From assembly GCA_050943215.1 (NCBI GenBank), contig JBMNOU010000012.1:1-37854 (forward strand): 37,854 bases of DNA, in the 5' to 3' direction. The notes under the pieces are model-generated. The model saw nothing but the letters and a program-made list of their open reading frames with translations. It made no database searches and was not told the origin of the DNA. Numbering within the stretch: the stretch's first letter is position 1; each line of letters begins with the position of its first letter. Shown piece after piece: positions 8,427 through 16,111 of the stretch. Source of the stretch: JBMNOU01 sp050943215. GTDB taxonomy: Bacteria > Bacillota > Clostridia > Christensenellales > SZUA-584. The position numbers and the translations under genes were made by a program.

Positions 8427-8690
8427 TTATTTTCTTAAGTTCAAGCTTTGTAAAATTTCCCTGTACCGCTCGATATCTTTTTTCTTCAGATAGTTAAGCA
8501 GTCCTCTTCGCTTACCCACCATCTTTAATAGCCCTCTTCTTGAATGATGGTCCTTATTGTGAATTTTCAAATGCTCAATCAGATGATTGATCCTCTCTGT
8601 CAGCAGCGCAATCTGCACCTCGGGAGACCCAGTGTCGCCTTCTTTAACAGCAAACTTCTCGATGATTGCCGCCTTTGTAACCTTATCCAT
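8427..8690 (-). CDS. rpsO: 30S ribosomal protein S15
   Basis: Binds the central domain of 16S rRNA early in 30S assembly. The 87 residues are family length and carry the conserved GDTGSPEVQIALLTERINHL and HSRRGLLKMVGKRRGLLNYL segments and the LK-[KR]-DIERYREIL helix. A strong Shine-Dalgarno GGAGGA lies 5 nt before the ATG at 8690. It is first in the rpsO-pnp unit, with a promoter at 8775-8803 and a leader of about 75 nt that contains a stem-loop. Confidence 0.99.
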   Translation of the reverse strand: MDKVTKAAIIEKFAVKEGDTGSPEVQIALLTERINHLIEHLKIHNKDHHSRRGLLKMVGKRRGLLNYLKKKDIERYREILQSLNLRK

Positions 8691-8717
8691 TTTATCCTCC
8701 AGCTTTTAGCCCCGCAA

Positions 8718-8752
8718 ACAATGAAAAGCGTCGGATAATCGCCAAACATTGT
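8718..8752 (-). promoter_or_regulatory. Putative S15 leader stem-loop
   Basis: In the 5' leader of rpsO the arms ACAATG (8718-8723) and CATTGT (8747-8752) pair around an inner GCG/CGC stem. S15 is known to autoregulate by binding its own leader in several bacteria. Whether this structure copies the rRNA site is not clear from inspection, so regulation by S15 is inference. Confidence 0.4.
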
Positions 8753-8774
8753 AAACGGTTTATAATCAGCCATC

Positions 8775-8803
8775 ATCATAACATATGTCATTACGTTTGT
8801 AAA
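8775..8803 (-). promoter_or_regulatory. SigA-type promoter of rpsO-pnp
   Basis: TTTACA (8798-8803) and TATGAT (8775-8780) on the minus strand with an exact 17-nt spacer, placing the start near 8768 and giving a leader of roughly 78 nt. Confidence 0.75.
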
Positions 8804-8919
8804 CAATGGCTTTTCACCGATATTGTCGAAAATAATGATGCGGCCTTAAGTATATTAATGTGTCTTTTTGCCTATCTCTATACAACTAAAATATCGTTAC
8901 CAAAATAATTTTACACCCA

Positions 8920-8947
8920 TTGTGGAAATCCCCATACATGATATAAT
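8920..8947 (+). promoter_or_regulatory. Candidate promoter of the rnf operon
   Basis: Perfect -10 TATAAT (8942-8947) with TTGTGG (8920-8925) as -35 at 16-nt spacing, about 60 nt before rnfC. A better-looking TTTACA at 8910-8915 is too far away (26 nt). The weak -35 suggests activation or other control. Confidence 0.55.
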
Positions 8948-8977
8948 ATTATTGTTATAAATACGCAAATACAAGCA

Positions 8978-8994
8978 CGTATCAATTTGATACG
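8978..8994 (+). promoter_or_regulatory. 17-nt palindrome between the rnf promoter and rnfC
   Basis: CGTATCAA-T-TTGATACG, a perfect 8+1+8 dyad about 25 nt downstream of the proposed start site and 2 nt before the AAGGAG Shine-Dalgarno (8997-9002). Its place suits a repressor operator, or an RNA hairpin crowding the ribosome-binding site. It does not match the Rex consensus TTGTGAAATATTTCACAA. The regulator is unknown. Confidence 0.5.
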
Positions 8995-9007
8995 ATAAGG
9001 AGACTGT

Positions 9008-10345
9008 ATGGCAAAGAAATTAACATTTAAAGGCGGTGTCCATCCACTTAGACATATTCACCATGGTAAATACCTGACCGAAGAATGCGCAATACAAAGA
9101 TGCAGCGTACCAGATGAGGTCGTCATACCGTTATCGCAGCATATTGGCACACCGTCGAAGCCTATTGTCTCTACCGGAGATAAAGTCGATATGGGCCAAA
9201 TGATTGCAAAGGCTGATGGATTCGTCAGTGTCCCCTGTTTTTCAAGCGTATCCGGTATAGTCAAAGAGATCGCGCCCCGGCCGCATATTTCGGGCAGCCA
9301 GTCGATGTCCATCGTTATTCATAATGATTTTGAGGACAGGCTCTCACCCGATATCACGAGCAAAGGCTCGTCTGAAACGCTTGCGTCCGAAGATATACTC
9401 GGCATCATTAAAAACGCCGGTATCGTGGGCATGGGCGGCGCTGCTTTCCCGACCCATGTCAAGCTCTCTCCCCCGCCCGAAAATAAAATCGATACCATTA
9501 TCGTAAACGGTGCGGAATGCGAACCGTTCCTAACGGCAGACCACAGAATAATGCTTGAATACCCAAGAGAGGTTATAAAGGGATTAAAGGCTGCCATGAA
9601 GGTCCTTGGTGTCAAAAAAGCATATGTTGCCATTGAAGACAATAAACGCAATGCAATCGCGGCCATAAGCGAGGCAGTACGCGGTCAAAATATAAATGTC
9701 GCCACGCTTAAAGTAAAATATCCGCAGGGCGCAGAGAAACAGCTGATTCACGCAATAACCAAACGGCAGGTGCCCTCAGGCAAGCTGCCGATGGACATTG
9801 GTGTTGTTGTAATAAACGCAGGCACAGCATATCAAATCGCACTGGCAATAGAAAAAGGGCTGCCGCTATTTGAGCGCGTTGTCACAGTTACAGGCAGTGT
9901 AAGCACACCATCCAATCTTGTCGTGAGGATCGGTACGCCTATCTCTCATGTGATCGCGCATGTTGGGGGACTATCTGGCGACATTGACAAAATCATCGCG
10001 GGAGGCCCAATGATGGGCATTACCCAGCATAACCTGGATGCGCCTGTCATCAAAGGAACTTCAGGGATACTGGCTCTCGATAAACGCATTGCGCATTCGA
10101 TGGAAGAATCGCCCTGTATACGGTGCGGCAAATGCGTTGGGGTCTGCCCGATCGGGCTTCAGCCGTATCTCATAAGCGCTCACGCTGAGAAAAACAACTT
10201 CGAGGCGGCAGAAAAAACCGGAGCGCTCGACTGCATCGAATGCGGCTGTTGTTCTTATATATGTCCGGCTAACAGACACCTCGTGCAGGGAATCAGGCTT
10301 GCCAAAGGCGAGATTGCAAATAACCATAAAAAGGCAAGCATCTGA
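9008..10345 (+). CDS. rnfC: Rnf complex subunit RnfC (NADH-side, Fe-S)
   Basis: Peripheral subunit of the membrane ferredoxin:NAD+ oxidoreductase, carrying the NAD(H) and FMN site. The 445 residues include the N-terminal HPLRHIHHGK region, the glycine-rich flavin-binding GMGGAAFPTHVKL (about 136-148), NGAECEPFLTADHR and two 4Fe-4S motifs, CIRCGKCVGVCP (370-381) and CIECGCCSYICP (409-420). AAGGAG lies 5 nt before the ATG. It is first of six contiguous genes in the order C-D-G-E-A-B, the arrangement found in Clostridia and acetogens. The complex couples electron flow from reduced ferredoxin to NAD+ with Na+ or H+ export; which ion cannot be told here. Confidence 0.97.
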   Translation: MAKKLTFKGGVHPLRHIHHGKYLTEECAIQRCSVPDEVVIPLSQHIGTPSKPIVSTGDKVDMGQMIAKADGFVSVPCFSSVSGIVKEIAPRPHISGSQSMSIVIHNDFEDRLSPDITSKGSSETLASEDILGIIKNAGIVGMGGAAFPTHVKLSPPPENKIDTIIVNGAECEPFLTADHRIMLEYPREVIKGLKAAMKVLGVKKAYVAIEDNKRNAIAAISEAVRGQNINVATLKVKYPQGAEKQLIHAITKRQVPSGKLPMDIGVVVINAGTAYQIALAIEKGLPLFERVVTVTGSVSTPSNLVVRIGTPISHVIAHVGGLSGDIDKIIAGGPMMGITQHNLDAPVIKGTSGILALDKRIAHSMEESPCIRCGKCVGVCPIGLQPYLISAHAEKNNFEAAEKTGALDCIECGCCSYICPANRHLVQGIRLAKGEIANNHKKASI

Positions 10346-10372
10346 CGGGTTATTATTATTTTGGAGGTTCGT

Positions 10373-11305
10373 ATGGATAAGTTCACCATGTCTTCATCGC
10401 CACATGTCCGGTCTTTTGAAACGACAAGCCGGATTATGCGAGATGTGCTTATCGCACTTTTGCCCGCAACGGTCCTCGGCGTCTATTTCTTTGGACTAAG
10501 CGCGCTATGGATCGTACTTATATGCATCGCTTCTTCTGTGCTGACAGAGGCCGTGCTGCAAAAACTGATGCACAAAAAAATAACGGTCATGGATGGAAGC
10601 GCTGCCGTCACAGGTCTTCTTTTAGCTTTGAATCTGCCGCCGTCTGTACCGCTCTGGATACCTTTTCTGGGCGGCGCGTTCGCGATTGCGATCGTAAAGC
10701 AGTGCTTCGGCGGGCTCGGATACAACTTTTTAAACCCCGCGCTGGCGGCACGGGCATTCCTTGTGATATCCTGGCCGACGGCGATGACAGCATGGACGAT
10801 GCCAATCGACGCCGTCTCTTCGGCCACTCCGCTTACCGCGCTGAAGATGGGCGGGACACTCAGCCCTTACCTTGACATGGCGATCGGCAACGTAGGCGGA
10901 TGCATCGGTGAAACCAGCGCAATTGCTTTAGCAGCAGGCGGTTTGTACCTGATTGCGCGGCGTGTGATCGGTTGGCGGATACCCGTTTTTTACATTGGCT
11001 CCGTTGCGCTTTTCACGTGGATTGCGGGAGATGGCGGTTTGTTTACAGGCGATGCGCTATACCATATACTTGCCGGCGGACTTATGCTGGGTGCAATCTA
11101 TATGGCAACAGACTATACGACATCACCAATGACCAAGACAGGCAAGATCGTATTCGCACTTGGATGCGGCATACTGACCAGCGTAATAAGGCTTTGGGGT
11201 GGATATCCCGAAGGCGTATCTTATTCGATCCTGCTGATGAACCTCGCAGTACCGCTTTTGGACCGGGCATTTAAACCAAGACTATTCGGAGGAGCGGCAA
11301 AATGA
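10373..11305 (+). CDS. rnfD: Rnf complex membrane subunit RnfD
   Basis: Integral membrane subunit of about 310 residues with multiple hydrophobic helices, homologous to NqrB. It carries the covalent FMN attachment motif SSATPL, with the acceptor threonine at about 152, and the family segments VMDGSAAVTGLLLALNLPP and LGYNFLNPALAARAFL. The start is the ATG at 10373 because GGAGG (10363-10367) stands 5 nt upstream; the in-frame TTG at 10361 is part of that ribosome-binding site and was rejected. Its stop overlaps the rnfG start as ATGA. Confidence 0.96.
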   Translation: MDKFTMSSSPHVRSFETTSRIMRDVLIALLPATVLGVYFFGLSALWIVLICIASSVLTEAVLQKLMHKKITVMDGSAAVTGLLLALNLPPSVPLWIPFLGGAFAIAIVKQCFGGLGYNFLNPALAARAFLVISWPTAMTAWTMPIDAVSSATPLTALKMGGTLSPYLDMAIGNVGGCIGETSAIALAAGGLYLIARRVIGWRIPVFYIGSVALFTWIAGDGGLFTGDALYHILAGGLMLGAIYMATDYTTSPMTKTGKIVFALGCGILTSVIRLWGGYPEGVSYSILLMNLAVPLLDRAFKPRLFGGAAK

Positions 11306-11877
11306 AAAATATAATTGTCATTACAATAAAGCTTCTGATCATAACGATCGTTTCAGGTCTGGCTCTTGGGGCAGTCAATTATATTACGGTAGAGCCGATC
11401 GCGAATCAGATGGAAAAGGAAGCAAACCAAGCACGGCAAGCCGCATTTTCGGGAGCTGCATCTTTTGATGCGCTTGATATAGAAATACCTGAAGAATATG
11501 CAATCATACATAATGTCTATAACGCTCTTGACTCGGATAGTAACGTGATCGGCATTGTTGCCAATATCACTACAAGCGGCTTTAATTCAGGATTGAATCT
11601 AACTATTGGAATCGGTGCTGATGGATACATCAAAGGCGTTATTTTCGGTGACAACACCGAGACACCCGGCCTTGGCGCAAAAGCGGCTGAGCCTTGGTTC
11701 CAGGAACAATATCAAAACAAACCGTATGACAGCCCGCTAAACGTTGTCAAGTCACAGCCTTTAGGTGATTACGACATTCAGGCAATAACCAGTGCAACTA
11801 TTACAACCAAGGGCGTGACGGATGCGGTCAATACGGTTACCGACTTTTATAAGCAGATGCTCGGAGGTACGCTATGA
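11302..11877 (+). CDS. rnfG: Rnf complex FMN-binding subunit RnfG
   Basis: 191 residues with one N-terminal membrane anchor (about 5-27) and an extracytoplasmic FMN-binding domain. The flavinylation motif TSAT, with acceptor threonine near 166 in the segment ITSATITTKGV, and the upstream GDNTETPGLGAK segment are diagnostic. Overlaps by 4 nt (ATGA) with rnfD before and rnfE after, so translation is probably coupled. FMN transfer to RnfD and RnfG normally needs an ApbE flavin transferase; none is encoded in this window. Confidence 0.95.
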   Translation: MKNIIVITIKLLIITIVSGLALGAVNYITVEPIANQMEKEANQARQAAFSGAASFDALDIEIPEEYAIIHNVYNALDSDSNVIGIVANITTSGFNSGLNLTIGIGADGYIKGVIFGDNTETPGLGAKAAEPWFQEQYQNKPYDSPLNVVKSQPLGDYDIQAITSATITTKGVTDAVNTVTDFYKQMLGGTL

Positions 11878-12494
11878 AAAATAAAACCAGACCAATGACC
11901 ATCGTTAAAAACGGAATTCTGACCGAAAACCCCACATTCAGGCTGATGCTCGGCATGTGCCCAACGCTAGCGGTCACCACAGCCGCCATCAACGGCATCG
12001 GTATGGGCCTTGCGGCAACCTTCGTGCTGATAGGTTCCAATGTCGTTATCGCGATGCTGCGCAGCTTCATACCATCGAAAGTGCGAATACCCGCGTTTGT
12101 CGTCATCATTGCGGCATTTGTTACAATCGTACAGCTTCTTCTAAAGGCGTTCGTACCCGCACTTGATAAATCGCTCGGTATATTCATACCGCTAATCGTT
12201 GTCAACTGCATTATCCTTGGGCGCGCAGAGGCATTTGCTTCAAAAAATTCAGTAGGCGCGTCTTTCTTAGACGGGCTTGGTATGGGTCTTGGATTTACAA
12301 TCGCACTACTGATCATTGCATCGATCCGCGAGATTCTGGGGAATGGAACGATCATGGGCGCCTCGCTTTTCGGTGAAAATTTCGCGCCTGCACTCATGAT
12401 GGTCAGCGCCCCCGGCGGGTTCATTACGCTTGGCCTTTTGCTCGGGCTAATCAACAAACTGGCCATGAATAGACAAAAGAAAGGAGCGCGTTAA
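11874..12494 (+). CDS. rnfE: Rnf complex membrane subunit RnfE
   Basis: 206-residue integral membrane protein of the RnfA/RnfE (NqrD/NqrE) family, one of the two inverted-topology halves that hold a membrane Fe-S centre. It shows the family start KNGILTENPTFRLMLGMCP with the conserved cysteine, VNCIILGRAEAFA with a second, and the helix GMGLGFTIALLIIASIREILG. A GGAGG lies just ahead of the ATG within the end of rnfG. Followed 3 nt later by rnfA. Confidence 0.96.
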   Translation: MKNKTRPMTIVKNGILTENPTFRLMLGMCPTLAVTTAAINGIGMGLAATFVLIGSNVVIAMLRSFIPSKVRIPAFVVIIAAFVTIVQLLLKAFVPALDKSLGIFIPLIVVNCIILGRAEAFASKNSVGASFLDGLGMGLGFTIALLIIASIREILGNGTIMGASLFGENFAPALMMVSAPGGFITLGLLLGLINKLAMNRQKKGAR

Positions 12495-12497
12495 ACC

Positions 12498-13082
12498 ATG
12501 GAAGGATTTACCGGTATTTTGCTGATTCTTGTCAGCTCGATTCTTGTCAACAACTTCGTGCTCTCAAAGATACTTGGCATATGTCCGTTTATCGGCGTTT
12601 CCAAGAGGGTTGAGACCGCGCTCGGCATGGGTTTTGCCGTCACGTTCGTGATGGCGCTGGCGTCCGTCATGTCATATCTCGTGCACTACTATATCCTTGT
12701 GCCGCTCGAGATAGAATATATGCAGACGATTGCGTTCATACTAGTGATCGCGGCGCTTGTGCAGCTTGTTGAAATGACGCTGCAAAAGTTGGTCCCTGCA
12801 CTTTACTCGGCGCTCGGTGTCTATCTTCCTCTGATCACAACAAATTGCGCAGTGCTTGGCGTTGCCATTCTGAATATAACAGAACATTATGACTTTTTGC
12901 AAACAGTCGTCAATGGTATCGGTGGTGCTCTTGGGTTTACGCTGGCCATTGTGCTGTTTGCAGGAATACGCGAAAGGATGGAGCTTGCAGATATACCCGA
13001 ACCTTTGAAGGATTTCCCCATCGCACTTATCTCCTCGGGGCTTATGGCAATCGCTTTCCTTGGGTTTCAGGGGCTTATTTAG
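12498..13082 (+). CDS. rnfA: Rnf complex membrane subunit RnfA
   Basis: 194-residue membrane protein, partner of RnfE and homologous to NqrE. Conserved features are VNNFVLSKILGICPFIGVSK near the N-terminus (cysteine of the membrane Fe-S site), LPLITTNCAVLGVA in the middle (second cysteine) and FAGIRERME before the last helix, with about six hydrophobic helices. AAGGAG is 10 nt upstream of the ATG. rnfB follows after 20 nt. Confidence 0.97.
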   Translation: MEGFTGILLILVSSILVNNFVLSKILGICPFIGVSKRVETALGMGFAVTFVMALASVMSYLVHYYILVPLEIEYMQTIAFILVIAALVQLVEMTLQKLVPALYSALGVYLPLITTNCAVLGVAILNITEHYDFLQTVVNGIGGALGFTLAIVLFAGIRERMELADIPEPLKDFPIALISSGLMAIAFLGFQGLI

Positions 13083-13102
13083 GCAAATGAAAGGATAATA
13101 TT

Positions 13103-13924
13103 ATGATAAGTGAAATAATTTGGCCGGTGGCTGCGCTTGGTGGTCTTGGCCTAGTGCTTGGTCTGGGTCTGGCAATCGCTTCTAAGTTTCTTTCAGTCGA
13201 AACAGACCCGAATATTGAGAGAATCCGCGAGCTTCTTCCAGGCGCAAACTGCGGCGGCTGCGGGTTTCCCGGCTGTGACGGTTTTGCTAAAGCGTTAGCC
13301 GAAGGAAAGGCAGAGGTCTCTAAATGCAGTGCGTTATCTGCCGAAAATCTTGCGGCAATCGCAGAACTGATGGGTATTGATGCGCAACCGGGCGAGAAAA
13401 AAGTCGCACGCATATTATGCCGAGGAGATTCTGAAAACTGCAACACGAAATTCGAATATTCTGGAATCGCAGATTGCCGAGCGGCTGCCGCTTTGGCAGG
13501 AGGGCCTTCGTCTTGTCCATTCGGATGCGTCGGGCTGCTTACATGCGCAAAGGAATGCCCTTTCGGTGCAATATATTTAAGCGATAAAGGTATTGCTGCG
13601 ATTGACGAGGACAAATGCACAGGCTGCGGCAAATGCGCCGAGGCGTGCCCGAAGCATGGCATTGTTATCATGCCCAAAAAGAAAAATGTATATATACAAT
13701 GCCGGGCCACTAATAAGGGTAAGGCTGTGACAATGGCGTGCAAAGCTGGCTGCATTGCCTGTGGGCGATGTGCAAAAAAATGCCCACAGGGCGCGATTAC
13801 AATGCAAAACAACCTCCCTGTCATTGACTACGACAAATGCACGGACTGCGGAGCATGTGTCACCATATGCCCAAAAAATATTATCGCAATCAGCGGACCG
13901 GCGGATAAATCGCCCTCGGTCTGA
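13103..13924 (+). CDS. rnfB: Rnf complex ferredoxin-like subunit RnfB
   Basis: Receives electrons from reduced ferredoxin. The 273 residues begin with one membrane helix (about 5-27), then the Fe-S domain with CGGCGFPGC (Cys50, 53, 58) and a later Cys in ILCRG, then clusters in ferredoxin-type modules: CPFGCVGLLTCAKECP, CTGCGKCAEACP, CIACGRCAKKCP and CTDCGACVTICP. The large number of cluster motifs matches acetogen and clostridial RnfB. It ends the C-D-G-E-A-B series. AAAGGA precedes the ATG. Confidence 0.97.
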   Translation: MISEIIWPVAALGGLGLVLGLGLAIASKFLSVETDPNIERIRELLPGANCGGCGFPGCDGFAKALAEGKAEVSKCSALSAENLAAIAELMGIDAQPGEKKVARILCRGDSENCNTKFEYSGIADCRAAAALAGGPSSCPFGCVGLLTCAKECPFGAIYLSDKGIAAIDEDKCTGCGKCAEACPKHGIVIMPKKKNVYIQCRATNKGKAVTMACKAGCIACGRCAKKCPQGAITMQNNLPVIDYDKCTDCGACVTICPKNIIAISGPADKSPSV

Positions 13925-13986
13925 TCATCATAGATAATGAAATCAATCATGCCGATTTTTATGCACCGGCGTATAAAACAGGAGAA

Positions 13987-14565
13987 ATGCTAGAAAAATA
14001 CTTTGAAATTAACCATCCGGTCATTCTGGCTTCCGCTTCGCCGAGAAGGAAGGAGCTGCTCTCAAATATCATTCGTGATTTTGCTATAATTCCCAGCAGC
14101 ATACCCGAGGTAGCATCTGGAAGCCCACGTCCGCAAGTGATCCGGCTTGCGAAAGACAAGGCGGCAGATATCGCAAAAGACCGTCCGGATGCAGTCGTGA
14201 TCGGAGCGGATACGCTTGTCGCAATAGATCAAGAAGTACTTGGAAAACCAAAAAATCAGGCAGAAGCCGCAAGCATGCTAAAACGTCTCTCCGGCAGAAC
14301 TCATCAGGTCTATACGGGCGTCGCGGTTATCTTTGGCCCCTATATGCAGACAGATTGCGGTGTGACAGAAGTGACTTTTAATAAACTTACAGCCGGCGAA
14401 ATTGGCGCGTACATCCAAACAAGAGAGCCAATGGACAAAGCCGGCGCGTACGGTATACAAGGTTATGGCGGAAAGTTTGTCCGGAAAATAAACGGATGCT
14501 ATTTTAATGTGATGGGCCTTCCGCTTAGTATTGTTTATGGCATGTTAAAAAATATTCGAAAATAG
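13987..14565 (+). CDS. maf: Maf-family nucleoside triphosphate pyrophosphatase
   Basis: Hydrolyses dTTP, UTP or modified pyrimidine triphosphates to monophosphate and pyrophosphate; thought to limit incorporation of damaged nucleotides and linked to septum control. The 192 residues contain the N-terminal ILASASPRRKELL (about 15-27), GADTLVAIDQEVLGKP with the catalytic Asp, LSGRTHQVYTGVAV and the DKAGAYGIQGYGGKFV segment. AGGAG precedes the ATG at very short spacing. It lies 62 nt after rnfB, so it may be read through from rnf, and 212 nt before mreB; maf beside mreB is a common Firmicutes arrangement. Confidence 0.95.
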   Translation: MLEKYFEINHPVILASASPRRKELLSNIIRDFAIIPSSIPEVASGSPRPQVIRLAKDKAADIAKDRPDAVVIGADTLVAIDQEVLGKPKNQAEAASMLKRLSGRTHQVYTGVAVIFGPYMQTDCGVTEVTFNKLTAGEIGAYIQTREPMDKAGAYGIQGYGGKFVRKINGCYFNVMGLPLSIVYGMLKNIRK

Positions 14566-14598
14566 CGCAAAGTTTAATCATTTTGCGTTTTGGTTTTT
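14566..14598 (+). terminator. Possible terminator after maf
   Basis: CGCAAA (14566-14571) pairs with TTTGCG (14582-14587), followed by TTTTGGTTTTT. The stem is only 6 bp with a 10-nt loop. A second dyad TCAGTTT-T-AAACTGA (14612-14626) followed by TTGTTTT could add to termination. Confidence 0.4.
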
Positions 14599-14777
14599 CA
14601 AGCTGCCTTTTTCAGTTTTAAACTGATTGTTTTCACTCTTTATAATATCATTACAGTTTATATTCGCTGAACATCTGCCTTTTTGTGCATACTGTTACCA
14701 AAGTTTTTACAAAAATCATTGTATAAAAACTACTCATATAGGAAAAATTATACCATAACGAACAATGGAGGTTTAAT

Positions 14778-15812
14778 ATGTTTTCATTTTTTGCGCCTTG
14801 TCTTGGTATTGATCTGGGTACGGCCAATACACTTGTGTATATGAAAGGCAAGGGCATCATCCTTCGGGAACCCTCAGTTGTGGCAATGAAAAATAACAAA
14901 AAAGATATTTTAGCGGTCGGCGAAGAAGCCAAAAAAATGATTGGTAGAACGCCGGGCAACATCGTTGCCGTACGTCCTTTAAAAGACGGCGTAATTGCGG
15001 ATTATAACACAACAGAGATCATGCTCAAATATTTTATCCGCAAAACGATACCTCAGGGGCTTTTTTTTAGGCACAGTCCAAGGCTTGTCATATGCATACC
15101 CTGTGGGATTACCGAAGTAGAAAAAAGAGCAGTAGAAGAAGCCGCCAAATCTGCCGGAGCACGCGAGGTATACCTTCTTGAGGAACCGATGGCCGCGGCT
15201 ATCGGTGCCGGCCTTGATGTTTACCAGGCAAAAGGATGTATGGTAGTGGATATTGGCGGCGGTACAAGCGAAGTGGCAGTGATTTCTCTAGGCGGTATAG
15301 TAACCTCAAAATCTCTGCGCGTGGGCGGCAACCATATGGACGATGCTATTATGAAGTATGTTAAGAAGACTTATGGCATGATAATCGGGGAAAGCACGGC
15401 AGAGCATATCAAGCTTGAAATAGGATGTGTGGTCGATAGGGGAAAAGAGCTGACAATGGATGTTAGGGGGCGCAGCACTTCCACAGGGCTGCCGACTTCG
15501 GTCAATATCAGTTCATCGAGTATCAAGGAAGCATTGCTCGAGCCGGTGGAAAATATCATCGATACCATCAAGAACGTTTTAGAACACACGCCTCCGGAGC
15601 TTGCGGCGGATATCATTAATGAAGGAATCGTACTAACAGGCGGTGCATCGTTGCTGCTTGGCATCAACAGACTGATTGCAAAAGCGACTGGTATGCCTGT
15701 AAGACGCGCTGAACAAGCTCTGGATGCAATTGCAATCGGCGCTGGGCTAGCAATCGAACAGCTCGAAAGCAGCTTAGCTGAACATGAATTGACGACAGAG
15801 CCGACCCAATAG
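14778..15812 (+). CDS. mreB: Rod-shape-determining actin homologue MreB/Mbl
   Basis: Cytoskeletal actin-like ATPase that polymerises under the membrane and guides the peptidoglycan elongation machinery. The 344 residues show the phosphate-1 loop GIDLGTANTLVY (about 10-21), KGIILREPSVVA, VVDIGGGTSEVAVISLGG (phosphate-2), and the adenosine motif IVLTGGASLL near residue 290. The N-terminal MFSFFAPCLG resembles the amphipathic membrane-binding start of MreB. GGAGG is 6 nt before the ATG. No mreC, mreD or radC accompanies it: a terminator follows 30 nt after the stop, so it may be one of several mreB/mbl paralogues. Confidence 0.95.
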   Translation: MFSFFAPCLGIDLGTANTLVYMKGKGIILREPSVVAMKNNKKDILAVGEEAKKMIGRTPGNIVAVRPLKDGVIADYNTTEIMLKYFIRKTIPQGLFFRHSPRLVICIPCGITEVEKRAVEEAAKSAGAREVYLLEEPMAAAIGAGLDVYQAKGCMVVDIGGGTSEVAVISLGGIVTSKSLRVGGNHMDDAIMKYVKKTYGMIIGESTAEHIKLEIGCVVDRGKELTMDVRGRSTSTGLPTSVNISSSSIKEALLEPVENIIDTIKNVLEHTPPELAADIINEGIVLTGGASLLLGINRLIAKATGMPVRRAEQALDAIAIGAGLAIEQLESSLAEHELTTEPTQ

Positions 15813-15841
15813 CTTTGACATTTTACGGGACATAATCATAT

Positions 15842-15867
15842 GAGGCTACATAGCCTCTTTTATTTTT
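15842..15867 (+). terminator. Rho-independent terminator of mreB
   Basis: GAGGCT (15842-15847), 4-nt loop, AGCCTC (15852-15857), then TTTTATTTTT. Confidence 0.85.
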
Positions 15868-15975
15868 CCGCTTTTAACTTTTTGTACTAAAAAATTGGGG
15901 ATCTTTGCCCGTTTCGCGGTGATTTTACATGTTTGCCCAAACCTGCATAGTTATGCGCAAAAAGTCTTTACAAGG

Positions 15976-16004
15976 TTGACCATTATGGTAAAAAAATATA
16001 TAAT
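15976..16004 (+). promoter_or_regulatory. SigA-type promoter of nifJ
   Basis: TTGACC (15976-15981), exact 17-nt spacer, TATAAT (15999-16004). Start predicted near 16011, leaving a leader of about 100 nt before the nifJ ATG at 16112. One of the strongest matches in the window. Confidence 0.8.
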
Positions 16005-16012
16005 CAATTCGG

Positions 16013-16026
16013 ATTGTGAATACAAT
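16013..16026 (+). promoter_or_regulatory. Palindrome at the nifJ transcription start
   Basis: ATTGT-GAAT-ACAAT, a perfect 5-4-5 dyad 8 nt downstream of the -10, so a bound protein would block initiation. The left half TTGTGAA equals a Rex half-site but the right half (ACAAT) fits poorly, so Rex is only a possibility. Confidence 0.4.
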
Positions 16027-16111
16027 ATAATTGGACATGGACCAAAGCTTTGGTTTTTTTAACTTACGGTTTAAAATATATCGCAATTCAAAGATTATAA
16101 GGAGGATGAAA

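Noticed and set aside
8718..8752. Intrinsic terminator upstream of rpsO
   Set aside because: The stem lies in the leader before the Shine-Dalgarno and lacks a downstream U-run; a leader structure is more likely.
13075..13824. Long open frame on the minus strand across rnfB
   Set aside because: It is antisense to a gene with clear ferredoxin motifs, its product is low in recognisable structure, and it has no ribosome-binding site.
16031..16111. Upstream in-frame ATG that would add 27 residues to the pyruvate:ferredoxin oxidoreductase
   Set aside because: It lies only about 20 nt after the predicted transcription start and has no ribosome-binding site; GGAGG at 16101-16105 points to the ATG at 16112, and the family begins at that residue.
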